This document shows positions 42,820 to 53,438 of a DNA stretch of 64,000 nucleotides, piece after piece. The DNA is taken from contig JACIXC010000010.1 of the NCBI GenBank assembly GCA_014360655.1, positions 56,169 to 120,168 of the forward strand, given 5' to 3'. Under the pieces are notes generated by a model. That model saw only the letters and a program-made list of their open reading frames with translations. It was not told the origin of the DNA and ran no database searches. Made by a program: the position numbers and the translations under genes. Position 1 is the stretch's first letter; each line of letters opens with the position of its first letter. Source of the stretch: Actinomycetota bacterium. Its GTDB lineage: Bacteria > Actinomycetota > Geothermincolia > Geothermincolales > RBG-13-55-18.

Positions 42820-43789
42820 CCCCGCTTTCTTTCGAGACGCAATGCCTTTCCCCGCCAGGCGAGGAGAAGGTCTCGCCTTCCGCCGGCCTGTAGCCGCGCA
42901 GGAACTCGGCGGCCGTCATCCTTTTCCTGCCCTCGGGCTGCAGAAGCAACAGCTCCAGCTCGCCTTCCCCCGTGCCGACCACCAGCCTTTCGCCGTTTAT
43001 GCGCCGCAGCTCTCCCGCCCGCAGTCCCGACGCCTCCCGTCGCTGCCGCGTTCGCAGGATCTTGAGCCTGCCGCCGCGCCAGCAGGTCCATGCCCCGGGG
43101 CGCGGGGCGAAGGCGCGCACGCGGTTGTGGACATAAACCGCGGGTTGCCCCCAATCGATGCGCAGCTCGTGCTTCTCCACGGGGGCCGCATAAGTGGCGC
43201 GTGATTCGTCCTGCGGCTCGGCGACGAGTTCGCCGCGGAGGTAACGCGGCAGCCTCTCCGCGACCAGGTCGGCGCCGCGGAGCGCCAGGCGGCGCCGCAA
43301 CTCTCCCGCATCGTCATCCGGCAGCACGGGCGTTTCCGCCTGGCCGATGAGCGGCCCCGCGTCCAGGCTCTCCACCATGACCATCAAGGATACACCGCTG
43401 ACCTCCACCCCGTCGAGGAGCGCCCTGCGGATGGGCGCCGCGCCGCGGTAGAGGGGGAGCAGGGACGGGTGCACGTTGAGGAACCTCTCCGGGAAGAGGT
43501 CCAGGACATCGCGGGGTATGAGATGCCCGTAATCTGCGACGAGCACGGCCTGCGGTCTCTCCCTCGAGAGCACCTCGCGCAGCCCGGCCTCCCGCGGCCC
43601 CGCGAACTTGTGCAAAGGCAAGCCCACGGATGCGGCGAGGGCGGCCACGGGACTGGGCGTCCTGCGCAGGCCCCTGCCCACTGGACGGTCCGGGCCCGTG
43701 ATCACCGCGCGGGGACGCAGTTCGACCCGGAGCATGCCATCGAGAAGATCGCTTGCAAAATCACCGTTGCCGAAGAAGATGATCTCCAA
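42803..43789 (-). CDS. fmt: Methionyl-tRNA formyltransferase
   Basis: Fmt formylates initiator Met-tRNA using 10-formyl-tetrahydrofolate. The 328-residue protein has IFFGNGDFASDLL, VADYGHLIPRDVL, and NVHPSLLPLYRGAAPI. A C-terminal OB-like domain is present. The start is a TTG at 43789 with GGGGGAG upstream. def lies just upstream and rsmB is overlapped downstream, the usual def-fmt-rsmB group. Confidence 0.95.
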   Translation of the reverse strand: MEIIFFGNGDFASDLLDGMLRVELRPRAVITGPDRPVGRGLRRTPSPVAALAASVGLPLHKFAGPREAGLREVLSRERPQAVLVADYGHLIPRDVLDLFPERFLNVHPSLLPLYRGAAPIRRALLDGVEVSGVSLMVMVESLDAGPLIGQAETPVLPDDDAGELRRRLALRGADLVAERLPRYLRGELVAEPQDESRATYAAPVEKHELRIDWGQPAVYVHNRVRAFAPRPGAWTCWRGGRLKILRTRQRREASGLRAGELRRINGERLVVGTGEGELELLLLQPEGRKRMTAAEFLRGYRPAEGETFSSPGGERHCVSKESGDDGLG

Positions 43790-43825
43790 GGAAGACAGCT
43801 CCCCCCTCGACCGCCAACGCAGTCG

Positions 43826-44329
43826 TCAAAGCTCTATCGCTTGCCCCGGAGCGCCATGCAGGATCTGCAGCGCTTCCACCCTGCTCTCCCGGTCCGTGCG
43901 GTCCAGGATCAATATCCCATCCAGGTGATCCAGCTCGTGCTGGAATACCCTTGCCAGCCACCCCTCCGCCTGCAAGCTCTTCTTCTCGCCATGGAGATCG
44001 ATGAACTCGAGCTCCAGCGAGGCGTGGCGTTTCACGGGGACGACGGCTCCGGGCAGGCTCAGGCATCCCTCCATCTCCTCCACCATCTCCTCGGAGGCGG
44101 AGATAAGGCGCGGGTTGATGCACGCGGCGATCTCTCCGTCGTCATCGTAGACGAAGACCCTCTTCAGGATGCCGATCTGGTTCGCGGAAAGCCCCGCCCC
44201 ACCGGGCCTGGGCATGGAATCAGCGAGATCGTCGACGAGTCGCAGGATGTGCACGTCGACCTCGCCGACCTCGCTACATCTCTCCCTGAGCACGGGGTCT
44301 CCGAAGGTCCTAATGGGCAGAACCGCCAT
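43826..44329 (-). CDS. def: Peptide deformylase
   Basis: Def removes the N-formyl group from nascent proteins. The 167-residue protein has all three motifs: GAGLSANQIG, EGCLSLPG with the metal-binding Cys, and HELDHLDG with the two His and catalytic Glu. ATG 44329 is taken as the start, with a TTG three codons earlier as alternative; GGGAGG lies upstream. It precedes fmt by 36 bases. Confidence 0.95.
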   Translation of the reverse strand: MAVLPIRTFGDPVLRERCSEVGEVDVHILRLVDDLADSMPRPGGAGLSANQIGILKRVFVYDDDGEIAACINPRLISASEEMVEEMEGCLSLPGAVVPVKRHASLELEFIDLHGEKKSLQAEGWLARVFQHELDHLDGILILDRTDRESRVEALQILHGAPGQAIEL

Positions 44330-44510
44330 GTCCTGCAACCTCCCGTCCGGTATTTCTTTCCAGCGGCCGTCCTCCGCGGTACCGTATCTCGCCGCCCCTC
44401 ACCGGCCTTTTCGCGCTATCGGCGGCCCTTCCCGGTCGCCGCCGCCTGCGCAGCTAGCATGTCATGAAGAAATAATGACAGAAACGCGGGGGCGAGGGCG
44501 ATGACGCCGC

Positions 44511-45710
44511 TCATGCGAGCCCCGCCTCGCGCCTGAGCGCCTCCGCCTTGTCCGTCCTCTCCCAGGTGAAGTCCTTGTCCATGCGCCCGAAATGCCCGTA
44601 GGCGGCCGTCTTCCTGTAGATGGGACGGCGCAGGTTCAGGTCCCTTATGATGGCCGCCGGGCGCAGGTCGAAGTGAGAACGTATCAACTCCTCGATGGTC
44701 TCCAGGGACACCTTTTCCGTGCCGAAGGCGTCCATCATCATGGATACCGGATGGGCCACCCCGATGGCGTACGCCAGTTGGATCTCGAAGCGGTCGGCGA
44801 GGCCCGCGGCCACCACGTTCTTGGCCACGTAGCGCGCCGCATAGGCGGCGGAGCGGTCCACCTTGGTGGGGTCCTTGCCCGAGAAGCAGCCGCCGCCGTG
44901 GCGTGCCATCCCCCCGTAGGTGTCGACGATGATCTTGCGGCCGGTCAGGCCCGTGTCCCCCATGGGGCCGCCGGTGACGAATTTTCCCGTCGGGTTCACC
45001 AGAACGCGCATGTTCCTGTCCACCAGCTCGGGTGGGAGCACCGGGGATATGACGTGCTCGATGAGGTCCGGCTTCATGAGCTCTTCTATGTCCACGTTGG
45101 GCCGGTGCTGGGCGGAGATGAGCACGGTGTCCACGCGCACCGGCTTCCCGTTCTCGTATTCCACCGTAACCTGCGACTTGCCGTCGGGGCGGAGGTAGGG
45201 CAGGATGCCCGCCTTGCGCACTTCCGAGAGTCGGTGCGCCAGCTTGTGGGCGAGGAGGATGGGCATGGGCATGAGCTCAGCGGTCTCGTTGCAGGCATAA
45301 CCGAACATCATCCCCTGGTCACCCGCCCCAAGGGAATCTAGCATCTCGTCTTCCGCCATCCCCAGGCGCGCCTCGAGCGCCTGCTCCACCCCCTGGGCGA
45401 TATCCTGAGACTGGGGATCTATGGAGACCACGATGCCGCAGGTCTCGTAGTCGAACCCATACTTGGCGCGCGTGTAACCGATGTCCTCGATGGTCCTGCG
45501 GACCACTGACGGTATGTCCACGTAGGTGGAGGTGGTCATCTCGCCCGCCACTATCACCAGGCCCGTGGTCACCAGGGTCTCCACCGCCACCCTCCCGAAG
45601 GGGTCGTCCTTGTAAACCTCGTCCAGGATGGCGTCGGATATCTGGTCGGCTATCTTATCCGGATGTCCCTCCGTGACGGACTCCGACGTGAAAAGATGTC
45701 TGTCGCCCAC
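44511..45710 (-). CDS. metK: S-adenosylmethionine synthetase
   Basis: MetK makes SAM from methionine and ATP. The 399-residue protein has [16 protein letters not shown], the [12 protein letters not shown] motif, and the P-loop-like [20 protein letters not shown] region split over the expected positions. The start is a GTG at 45710 with AAGGAG 6 bases upstream. The upstream stretch has no SAM-riboswitch-like fold that I can see. Confidence 0.97.
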   Translation of the reverse strand: MGDRHLFTSESVTEGHPDKIADQISDAILDEVYKDDPFGRVAVETLVTTGLVIVAGEMTTSTYVDIPSVVRRTIEDIGYTRAKYGFDYETCGIVVSIDPQSQDIAQGVEQALEARLGMAEDEMLDSLGAGDQGMMFGYACNETAELMPMPILLAHKLAHRLSEVRKAGILPYLRPDGKSQVTVEYENGKPVRVDTVLISAQHRPNVDIEELMKPDLIEHVISPVLPPELVDRNMRVLVNPTGKFVTGGPMGDTGLTGRKIIVDTYGGMARHGGGCFSGKDPTKVDRSAAYAARYVAKNVVAAGLADRFEIQLAYAIGVAHPVSMMMDAFGTEKVSLETIEELIRSHFDLRPAAIIRDLNLRRPIYRKTAAYGHFGRMDKDFTWERTDKAEALRREAGLA

Positions 45711-45778
45711 TTTCGCTCCTTTCCTTCCCGCCGCGCGAACCTCGCTCCGTGATGAGCTGCACGGCCCTTAATCGCATT

Positions 45779-45784
45779 ATTATA
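45779..45784 (-). promoter_or_regulatory. TATAAT -10 box upstream of metK
   Basis: A perfect TATAAT on the minus strand lies 69 bases before the metK start. No good -35 hexamer is seen 17 bases away (GCGTGC), so the call rests on the -10 alone. Confidence 0.4.
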
Positions 45785-45845
45785 CTACACGCCCGCTCCA
45801 CGCACGCGCTCATCCCGCATGACGGATCGGGTTATGCGCTCGCCT

Positions 45846-45863
45846 GGCGGCGGATGCGCCGCC
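45846..45863 (-). terminator. Hairpin after secG
   Basis: GGCGGCG (45846-45852) and CGCCGCC (45857-45863) form a 7-bp stem with a 4-base loop, 22 bases past the secG stop. No T tract. It probably marks the end of the gap-pgk-tpiA-secG operon. Confidence 0.45.
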
Positions 45864-45884
45864 CGTGCCGGGGTGGCTGCCAGG

Positions 45885-46121
45885 TCACTTGTAGATATAT
45901 ATGAGGACGATGGTGGTTACGACGAATACCACGGCGCTGCTGATGGTGATGCGGTCGAGGTTCTTCTGCACCACCTGCGTCCCCGAGAGTCCTCCGAGCG
46001 AGGAACCGCCGAAGGCGCTGGAGAGGCCGCCTCCCCTTCCGGAATGCAGCAGTACGAAGACGGTCATGGAGAGGCCGGAGAGGAAGAACAGCGGCAACAT
46101 GATGTATTTTAGTATATCCAA
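45885..46121 (-). CDS. secG: Preprotein translocase subunit SecG
   Basis: The 78-residue protein has two hydrophobic segments (residues about 6-24 and 57-76) joined by the Gly/Ser-rich loop GRGGGLSSAFGGSSLGG, which is the SecG signature. It assists SecYE in protein export. Its position after tpiA is standard. A good AGGAGG precedes the ATG. Confidence 0.95.
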   Translation of the reverse strand: MDILKYIMLPLFFLSGLSMTVFVLLHSGRGGGLSSAFGGSSLGGLSGTQVVQKNLDRITISSAVVFVVTTIVLIYIYK

Positions 46122-46298
46122 CTCCTACCTCCTCTCAGAGAGATCCCATGCGGGATATTCTACCACGCTTTCCCCGCAAGGGTATCCCCGGCAGCGAACC
46201 CTCACGGCTTGCCCCCCGTTTACCATGCGCCGGACGCACATCGCCTCGTGGCCGCCGTGACGCGAGGTGCGCTCGCGGCGTGACGCCGGGCTTCGGGC

Positions 46299-47060
46299 TC
46301 AGGCGGAGGAACGGGCTATGGCCGCGAAATCCTCGGCCTTGAGGCTGGCGCCGCCGACCAGTGCCCCGTCCACGTCCGGCATGGCCATGAGCTCCGACGC
46401 GTTATCCGGCTTCACGCTCCCGCCGTAGAGTATGCGGACCCTGCCCGAGACCTCGCCGCCGAAGCGACCTTCCAGCCAGGCGCGGATGAAGGCGTTCATC
46501 TCCTGTGCGTCGCCGGGGGTGGCCGTCTTGCCCGTGCCGATGGCCCATATGGGCTCGTAGGCGATGACGGTTCCTTCCATCTCGCGCGCGGAGAGCGCGC
46601 CGAGCGCGGCCTCAAGTTGGCCCTCCACCTTGGCACGCGCCTTCCCCGCCTCCCTCTCCGCGTCGCTTTCCCCCACGCAGAGAATGGGCCTCATGCCGGC
46701 GGCGAGAACCGCCTTAACCTTGCGCGCGACGAAGGCATCGTCCTCTCCCAGGATCTCCCTTCTCTCGCTGTGGCCGGTGATGACGTAGACGACGTCGAGC
46801 GCCTTCAGCATACCGGGCGATATCTCGCCCGTGAAGGCGCCCTCGTCGGCGGGATAAACGTCCTGGGCTCCCAGCACCAGCGAGGAAGCGAGCTCGCAGA
46901 GGAGGCGGGAGACATCGGGAATGGCGGTGAAGGGCGGGCACACGGCGATCTCCACGCCCTCCAGGTCGGCGACCCGGGCATGCAGCCCGCGCACCAGCTC
47001 CACCGCCTCGAGGTGGTTCTTGTGCATCTTCCAGTTGCCGGCAATAAGCGGTATGCGCAT
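46299..47060 (-). CDS. tpiA: Triosephosphate isomerase
   Basis: TpiA interconverts dihydroxyacetone phosphate and glyceraldehyde-3-phosphate. The 253-residue protein has GNWKMHK with the catalytic Lys, VITGHSERR with the His, IAYEPIWAIGTGK with the Glu, and ILYGGSVKPDNA. The usual start MRIPLIAGNWK is ATG 47060; a GTG at 47072 would overlap the pgk stop (GTGA). Confidence 0.97.
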   Translation of the reverse strand: MRIPLIAGNWKMHKNHLEAVELVRGLHARVADLEGVEIAVCPPFTAIPDVSRLLCELASSLVLGAQDVYPADEGAFTGEISPGMLKALDVVYVITGHSERREILGEDDAFVARKVKAVLAAGMRPILCVGESDAEREAGKARAKVEGQLEAALGALSAREMEGTVIAYEPIWAIGTGKTATPGDAQEMNAFIRAWLEGRFGGEVSGRVRILYGGSVKPDNASELMAMPDVDGALVGGASLKAEDFAAIARSSA

Positions 47061-47068
47061 GTCCAACG

Positions 47069-48259
47069 TCACCCCTCGCTGTCCTGCAGGGCTTCCACGC
47101 CGGGCAGCGGCCTGCCTTCAAGGTATTCCATGGAGGCTCCTCCCCCCGTGGAGATGTGGGTGAAGGAGTCCTCAAGCCCGTACTTGCGGATAGCGGCGAT
47201 GGTGTCGCCTCCCCCGGCCACCGTGACCGCTTCGGAAGCGGCTATGGCCTCGGCCACGGCGCGCGTGCCCTCCTGGAAACGTTCCCATTCGAAGACGCCC
47301 ATGGGCCCGCTCCAGAAGATGGTCGCGGCCTCGCCGATCCTCTTGACGTACGCCGCGACGGTCCGCGGCCCGATGTCCAGGCCCATCCATCCTTCGGGGA
47401 TCGCCCCCGCTTCCACCACCCTGCTCTCGGCGTCCTCCCTGAAATCGGCTGCGACCACCAGGTCCAGGGGCAGCAACATCTCAGCCCTCTTCCCTCCGCT
47501 TTCCCGTATAACCTCGCCGACTTCCGCGAGAAGGTCGTCCTCGCACAGGGATCTTCCGATTTCCAGACCTTGCCATTTCATGACGGTGAAGCACATGCCC
47601 CCTCCAAGCAGGATGGCATCCACTATTTCCTGGAACTTTCCCAGCACCTTCAGTTTATCGGAGATCTTGCTGCCGCCCAGTATGGCTATGAAGGGGCGCG
47701 CGGGTTCGTGCAGTAGCCTGTCAAGGGAGGTGATCTCTTTCTCCATGAGTAAGCCGGCCACGGCGGGAAGGTGCCGTGCCACCCCCACCACCGAGGCATG
47801 GGCGCGATGAGCGGCCCCGAAGGCGTCGTTGACGTAGACGTCTCCCAGGCGCGCCAGCGAGGCGGCGAAATCCGGGTCGTTGTCCGTCTCGCCGGGGTAG
47901 AACCTGAGATTCTCGAGGAGCACGACCTCGCCCGGCTGCAGCCGGGCGCAGGCCTCCTCCACCGCCGGCCCCACCGCCTCGTCCAGCTTGCGCACCTCCA
48001 CCCCCAGCAGCTCGCCCAGGCGTGCCGCCACGGGATCAAGGCGCAGCCTTTCGTCCACCTTGCCCTTGGGCCGCCCCAGGTGGGACATGATAACCAGGGA
48101 GGCTCCCCGCTCCAATAGATAGCGCAGGGTGGGAAGGGAGGCCCGTATGCGGGTGTCGTCCTCGATCTCCCCCCCTTCTCCCAGATGGACGTTGAAATCC
48201 ACCCTGATCAGGACCCTCTTTCCCGACACCTCGATGTCGCGAACTGTTTTCTTGGGCAT
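47069..48259 (-). CDS. pgk: Phosphoglycerate kinase
   Basis: Pgk transfers the acyl phosphate of 1,3-bisphosphoglycerate to ADP. The 396-residue protein has RVLIRVDFNVHLGEGG, VIMSHLGRPKG, FGAAHRAHASVVG, ILGGSKISDKL, and a C-terminal TVAGGGDTIAAI with STGGGASMEYLEG. It starts 13 bases after the gap stop. The family-typical start MPKKTVRDI is ATG 48259, preceded by GAGGGTGG. Confidence 0.97.
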   Translation of the reverse strand: MPKKTVRDIEVSGKRVLIRVDFNVHLGEGGEIEDDTRIRASLPTLRYLLERGASLVIMSHLGRPKGKVDERLRLDPVAARLGELLGVEVRKLDEAVGPAVEEACARLQPGEVVLLENLRFYPGETDNDPDFAASLARLGDVYVNDAFGAAHRAHASVVGVARHLPAVAGLLMEKEITSLDRLLHEPARPFIAILGGSKISDKLKVLGKFQEIVDAILLGGGMCFTVMKWQGLEIGRSLCEDDLLAEVGEVIRESGGKRAEMLLPLDLVVAADFREDAESRVVEAGAIPEGWMGLDIGPRTVAAYVKRIGEAATIFWSGPMGVFEWERFQEGTRAVAEAIAASEAVTVAGGGDTIAAIRKYGLEDSFTHISTGGGASMEYLEGRPLPGVEALQDSEG

Positions 48260-48272
48260 TTTCCACCCTCGC

Positions 48273-49319
<1,047 letters not shown>

Positions 49320-49438
49320 TTATAAGCCAAATCCACGTGGTATAAACATGCAGGGATGGAGTTTTCACGGAGCCGCACCGAGGCCGGGCGGGGATGCCGA
49401 CCGCCGGTCTCCGTGGGGACCCTCTTGCCGCACGGCCG

Positions 49439-50371
49439 CTATCCCCGCAGTTCCCTGGCCAGCCGCTGCAGGCGCAGCATGCGGTGATACACCGCCGACT
49501 TGCTCGCCGGGGGACGGAGGGCATCGCCCAGCTCGCGCAGGCTGGCCTCGGGGTTTCTCATGCGTGCCTCCGCCACGGCGCGCAGGGTTTGCGGCAGGCC
49601 CTGCAAGCCCACCCTGCTCTCGATGAGGGAGATGTCCTTGAGCTGCCTCTGGGCGGCGGCGACCGCCTTCTCGAGGTTGGCCGCCTCGCTGTTCACCCTG
49701 CGGTTCACGTTCTCGCGCAGCTCGCGCACCACGGCGTCGCTCTGCAGGCTCAGAACCGTGCGGTGAGCGCCCACCAGGGCCAGGAAATCCGCCTGGTCAC
49801 GGCGGTTTTTCGCGTAAACGGCGAGCATGTTCCTGCGCCTGGCCACCTGGCAGTGGATATCGTATCTCTCCATCAGCAGGCGCAATCCCTCGGCCATCTC
49901 GGCGTGTTGCACGTTTATCTCGAGATGGGCGGGCTGTTCGGGACGGCTTACGTACCCGCCGCCCAGGAAGGCGCCCCTCAGGTAGGCCACCCCGCAGCAG
50001 CGGCGGCGTACGATGCGCGCAGGGATCCCGAGGACGGGACGCAGCGAATCGTCGAGGAGGCCCGTCTCGTTGAGGATCTGCGCCATGCCCTCCTGCTGCA
50101 GGTAAAGATGGTAGCAGTTGCGACCCCTTAGGCGGGGAGCCTTCTCCACGCGCAGTTCCGGGGTCACGCAAAAGAGCTCCTTGAGCAGGTTGAACATGAG
50201 GCGCGCCACTGCCGCGTTCTCGCTCTCGGTGTGAACGGCGAGGCGCAGGGGGCCCACCAGGTGCAGGGAGCCCTCCAGGTGCAGGAGGGCGGAGAGTTCC
50301 GCCAGTCGGCAGCAGCGCCGCGAAGGGCGGACGCGCGCCAGCTCGTTCTTCACGTTGGAGGTGAAACTCAT
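49439..50371 (-). CDS. whiA: Sporulation/cell-division regulator WhiA
   Basis: The 310-residue protein has the WhiA N-terminal SFTSNVKNELAR, the degenerate LAGLIDADG homing-endonuclease domain with YLRGAFLGGGYVSRP, and the C-terminal helix-turn-helix (LRELGDALRPPASKSAVYHRM). WhiA is a DNA-binding protein needed for sporulation septation in Streptomyces and linked to division in Bacillus. It starts 3 bases after the rapZ stop. Confidence 0.97.
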   Translation of the reverse strand: MSFTSNVKNELARVRPSRRCCRLAELSALLHLEGSLHLVGPLRLAVHTESENAAVARLMFNLLKELFCVTPELRVEKAPRLRGRNCYHLYLQQEGMAQILNETGLLDDSLRPVLGIPARIVRRRCCGVAYLRGAFLGGGYVSRPEQPAHLEINVQHAEMAEGLRLLMERYDIHCQVARRRNMLAVYAKNRRDQADFLALVGAHRTVLSLQSDAVVRELRENVNRRVNSEAANLEKAVAAAQRQLKDISLIESRVGLQGLPQTLRAVAEARMRNPEASLRELGDALRPPASKSAVYHRMLRLQRLARELRG

Positions 50372-50374
50372 GCT

Positions 50375-51277
50375 CTATCTACGGTCCATGTCGCGGTGGC
50401 GGACGCTTACCTGCAGGCCGTGCGAGCGCAGCCTCTCCGCCAGTTCGTCGGCCATCACCACGGAGCGGTGACGCCCTCCCGTGCATCCCAGGGCCACCGT
50501 GATATAGCGCCTGCCCTCGTGCACGAAGCCTTCCTTCAGGTAGAGCAGGAGCGAGTGCACGCGGTCCAGGAATTCCTCGCTCTCCCTCTTGCCCAGCACG
50601 TATTCCCTCACCCTCGGGTCATCGCCGGCAAGCTCGCGCAGCTCGTCCACCCAGAAGGGATTGGGAAGAAAGCGCAGGTCAAGGACGATGTCGGCATCAA
50701 GGGGAAGGCCGTACTTGTAGCCGAAGGAGATGATGGCGACCTCCAGCGGGAAGGAGAGGCCCTCCGCGCGGTAGAGGTTCATGAGCTGCTCGCGCAGCTG
50801 GTGCATGTTGCTCTTCGAGGTGTCGATGACGATGTCGGCACGGCCCCGCAGGCCTTGCAGGAGTTCCCTCTCGCGCGCGATGCTCTCGGCGATGCCGCCT
50901 TCCGCGTGCAGGGGATGGGAGCGGCGCGTCTCCTTGAAACGGCGGATGAGGGTGTCGTCGTCCGCTTCCAGGAAAAGGATGCGGTAGGATATGCCGCCGC
51001 GGTCGAGCTCGTCCAGGGCGTCGTTCAGGTCGTCGAAGAACTCGCCGCCGCGCACGTCGATCACCGCCGCGAGGTGCTCCACGGCGTCGCCCTGCATGCA
51101 GAGCTCGACCATCTTGAGGATAAGGGAGGGCGGTAGATTGTCGACGCAATAGAAGCCGGAGTCCTCGAGGCTCTTGATGGCCACCGATTTCCCTGCCCCG
51201 GAAAGGCCGGTGATGATGGTCAGTTCCAGCTCTCTCTTACCCCCCGTACCTTCCTCGCAGCGACGTTTTTCCTGCAC
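50375..51277 (-). CDS. rapZ: RNase adapter protein RapZ
   Basis: The 300-residue protein has the Walker A GLSGAGKSVAIK, YCVDNLPPSLI, and the C-terminal GCTGGRHRSVVMADELAERL. RapZ in E. coli controls glmS through small RNAs; in Gram-positives its role is less clear. The start is taken at GTG 51277, which has no good ribosome-binding site; a start nearer the Walker A is possible. rapZ-yvcK-whiA is the usual order, but yvcK is absent here. Confidence 0.95.
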   Translation of the reverse strand: MQEKRRCEEGTGGKRELELTIITGLSGAGKSVAIKSLEDSGFYCVDNLPPSLILKMVELCMQGDAVEHLAAVIDVRGGEFFDDLNDALDELDRGGISYRILFLEADDDTLIRRFKETRRSHPLHAEGGIAESIARERELLQGLRGRADIVIDTSKSNMHQLREQLMNLYRAEGLSFPLEVAIISFGYKYGLPLDADIVLDLRFLPNPFWVDELRELAGDDPRVREYVLGKRESEEFLDRVHSLLLYLKEGFVHEGRRYITVALGCTGGRHRSVVMADELAERLRSHGLQVSVRHRDMDRR

Positions 51278-51458
51278 CAGTATCTTATAGGAATATTATA
51301 CAGGATTCACCGCCCGCGATTACCGGATAACGGATAGGGGCGCTCGGCGCCTGGAGTGCTATTACGCGGTCCCCGTGATTTGATTGCCATGCGCCGTGCG
51401 TTATGGTATAAGGGTGGGCGTCGGAGGCGCCGGCGGCCGCCCCGGGACGAGAGGGACC

Positions 51459-52850
51459 ATGGAAAGCATACTGTTCATCGTGCCCATCAACAGGACATAC
51501 GTCATCATGCCCCACCTGGGTCTCGGTTACCTCGCGAGCGTGGCCAGGGAGAGCGGCTACCGACCGCGCATCCTCAACTGCCTCAAGGAGAGGATGGATT
51601 TCCGGGATTTCGAGCGCTACATAGTGGAAAACCCCGCCGACATCTTCGCCATCACTATGATGACCTACGACATCAACCCCACGAGGAAACACATAGAGAT
51701 CATAAGGAAACACTACCCGTCATCGCTGATCGTCCTCGGCGGGGCGCATCCCAGCGGCGATTTCCTCGGTATCCTGAACGATTTCCCCCAGGCCGACTTC
51801 GCCTTCCGCGGCGAGGCGGAGCTGGGCTTCAGGGAATTCCTGGAAAAGATAAGGGAGGGGGGCTCGCGGGCGGACATGGGGCGGGTCGCCAACCTGATAT
51901 GGAGGGATCCCGCGGGGAAGATCGTGGTCAACGGGTGGAGGGTGATACACGACCTCGACACCATCTCCTTCCCGGCATGGGACCTCATGGACCCCAGGAC
52001 ATATCCCGAGGCTCCCCACGGCGGCTTCGCGCGCAACTTTCCCGTGGCGCCCATAATCATCACCAGGGGCTGCCCCTTCAAGTGCACCTTCTGCTCCGGC
52101 AAATCGGTCACCGGGACGCTGGTCCGCAAGAGATCCATCGCCAACGTCATGGAGGAGCTGCGCTACCTGGCGGAGGACTTCGGGGTACGCGAGGTGCACG
52201 TGGAGGACGAGAACTTCACCCTCCACCGCAGGCTGGTCATGGAGTTCTGCGATTCCCTCATGGAAAGCGGCCTTGGGCTCACCTGGGCCTGCCCATCCGG
52301 GATACGCCTGGACAACCTGGACACGGAGATGCTTGACGCCATGAGCAGGTCGGGATGTCATTCCCTGGCGGTGGGGGTGGAATTCGGTTCGGACAGGATC
52401 CATGCCCTGACCAGGAAGGGGCTTACCGTCGACGTCATCAGGGAGAAACTAGCGCTCCTCGCCAGGTACGATATCAAGGTGACGGGCTTCTTCCTGATGG
52501 GGATACCGGGCGAGACACGCGAGGAGATGCTCATGACCATGCGCCTGGCGAGGGAGCTGCCCATCCACCGTGCGCAGTTCAACAACTTCATGCCCCTTCC
52601 GGGCACCGAGATATACGACAGGCTCAAGGAGGAGGGCAAGCTTGACGGCCTGCCCACGGACCATTTCTTCGTCCACGACGTCAGCTACGTCCCCGAGGGC
52701 ATGACCAGGAGACAGCTGAAGAACCTACAGAGAAGGGCATACCTGCGCTTTTACCTCCGCCCCCGGGTGGCCTTCAGGGTCATGAGGGATATAGAGACGC
52801 CCAGGCAGCTTTTCTATCTCGCCAAGCGCTTCATGGACGCCATGGACTGA
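51459..52850 (+). CDS. B12-binding-domain radical SAM protein
   Basis: The 463-residue protein has an N-terminal Rossmann-like B12-binding domain (MPHLGLGYLASVARESGY, IVLGGAHPSGDF) and a radical-SAM barrel with TRGCPFKCTFC carrying the CxxxCxxC cluster motif, then HVEDENFTL, VGVEFGSD and GFFLMGIPGET. Family members do methylations, ring contractions and other reactions; the substrate is unknown. ATG 51459 has AGAGGGAC upstream. It is the only plus-strand gene between 46 and 61 kb and sits between the rapZ and uvr groups, convergent with ogt. Confidence 0.92.
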   Translation: MESILFIVPINRTYVIMPHLGLGYLASVARESGYRPRILNCLKERMDFRDFERYIVENPADIFAITMMTYDINPTRKHIEIIRKHYPSSLIVLGGAHPSGDFLGILNDFPQADFAFRGEAELGFREFLEKIREGGSRADMGRVANLIWRDPAGKIVVNGWRVIHDLDTISFPAWDLMDPRTYPEAPHGGFARNFPVAPIIITRGCPFKCTFCSGKSVTGTLVRKRSIANVMEELRYLAEDFGVREVHVEDENFTLHRRLVMEFCDSLMESGLGLTWACPSGIRLDNLDTEMLDAMSRSGCHSLAVGVEFGSDRIHALTRKGLTVDVIREKLALLARYDIKVTGFFLMGIPGETREEMLMTMRLARELPIHRAQFNNFMPLPGTEIYDRLKEEGKLDGLPTDHFFVHDVSYVPEGMTRRQLKNLQRRAYLRFYLRPRVAFRVMRDIETPRQLFYLAKRFMDAMD

Positions 52851-52859
52851 GGATACTAC

Positions 52860-53432
52860 TCAGGCCTCCCCGTTCTTCCGGAGGAATCCCCGCGGAGAGG
52901 GCGCGAGCTCCATGCCTTCGAGTGCGAGCAGGCACGGCTTTGCGTGCGGCGGACCGCTGTATCCCCCGGGGCTCCCGTCCCCCCTTATCACGCGGTGGCA
53001 GGGGATGAGGAGGGGGAAGGGGTTGCGGCGCATGGCGCTCCCCACGGCGCGTGCCGCCCCCGCGCGGCCGGCTCTGCGCGCCACCTCGCCGTAGGAGAGC
53101 GTGTTTCCGCGCGGGATGGAGCAGACCACGCCGTAGACCCTTCTCTGGAAGGGGGTGAAGCGAGGGTCGTCGAGCAGCGTAGACCTCACCTTCTCGGGGC
53201 AGTCCTCTCCCTCGAAAAAAGCCTCCACTGCTTCCAGGACCGCGCAGCCGCGGGTCCGGGGGGGCGTCTCCCCGGTCTCACCGCCACAGCCCCCGCCGAG
53301 GACGATGCGCAGCGGGCGCCCCTCCAGGCAACATACGTGGACTTCTCCCAGGGGGGTCTGCACGGCGCAGCGTCCGGCCGTCGCCGCAATGCGGCAAGTC
53401 CCCCCCTCACGGCTACTACCCTTCCCGTGCAC
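52860..53432 (-). CDS. ogt: Methylated-DNA--protein-cysteine methyltransferase
   Basis: This 190-residue protein repairs O6-alkylguanine by transfer of the alkyl group to Cys. The active site is LLIPCHRVIRGDG, preceded by the helix-turn-helix TLSYGEVARRAGRAGAARAVG. The N-terminal part is shortened and Cys-rich (VHVCCLEG, GGGCGGE). The start is the GTG at 53432, 6 bases after the uvrC stop, so it is coupled to the uvr genes. Confidence 0.93.
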   Translation of the reverse strand: MHGKGSSREGGTCRIAATAGRCAVQTPLGEVHVCCLEGRPLRIVLGGGCGGETGETPPRTRGCAVLEAVEAFFEGEDCPEKVRSTLLDDPRFTPFQRRVYGVVCSIPRGNTLSYGEVARRAGRAGAARAVGSAMRRNPFPLLIPCHRVIRGDGSPGGYSGPPHAKPCLLALEGMELAPSPRGFLRKNGEA

Positions 53433-53438
53433 GGCGTC

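Noticed and set aside
44461..44490. TGTCAT/ATGACA inverted repeat after metK as a terminator
   Set aside because: The stem is only 6 bp and AT-containing, with no T tract.
45711..45884. Possible SAM riboswitch upstream of metK
   Set aside because: The spacer is short and no SAM-I or SAM-II helices or conserved core could be found.
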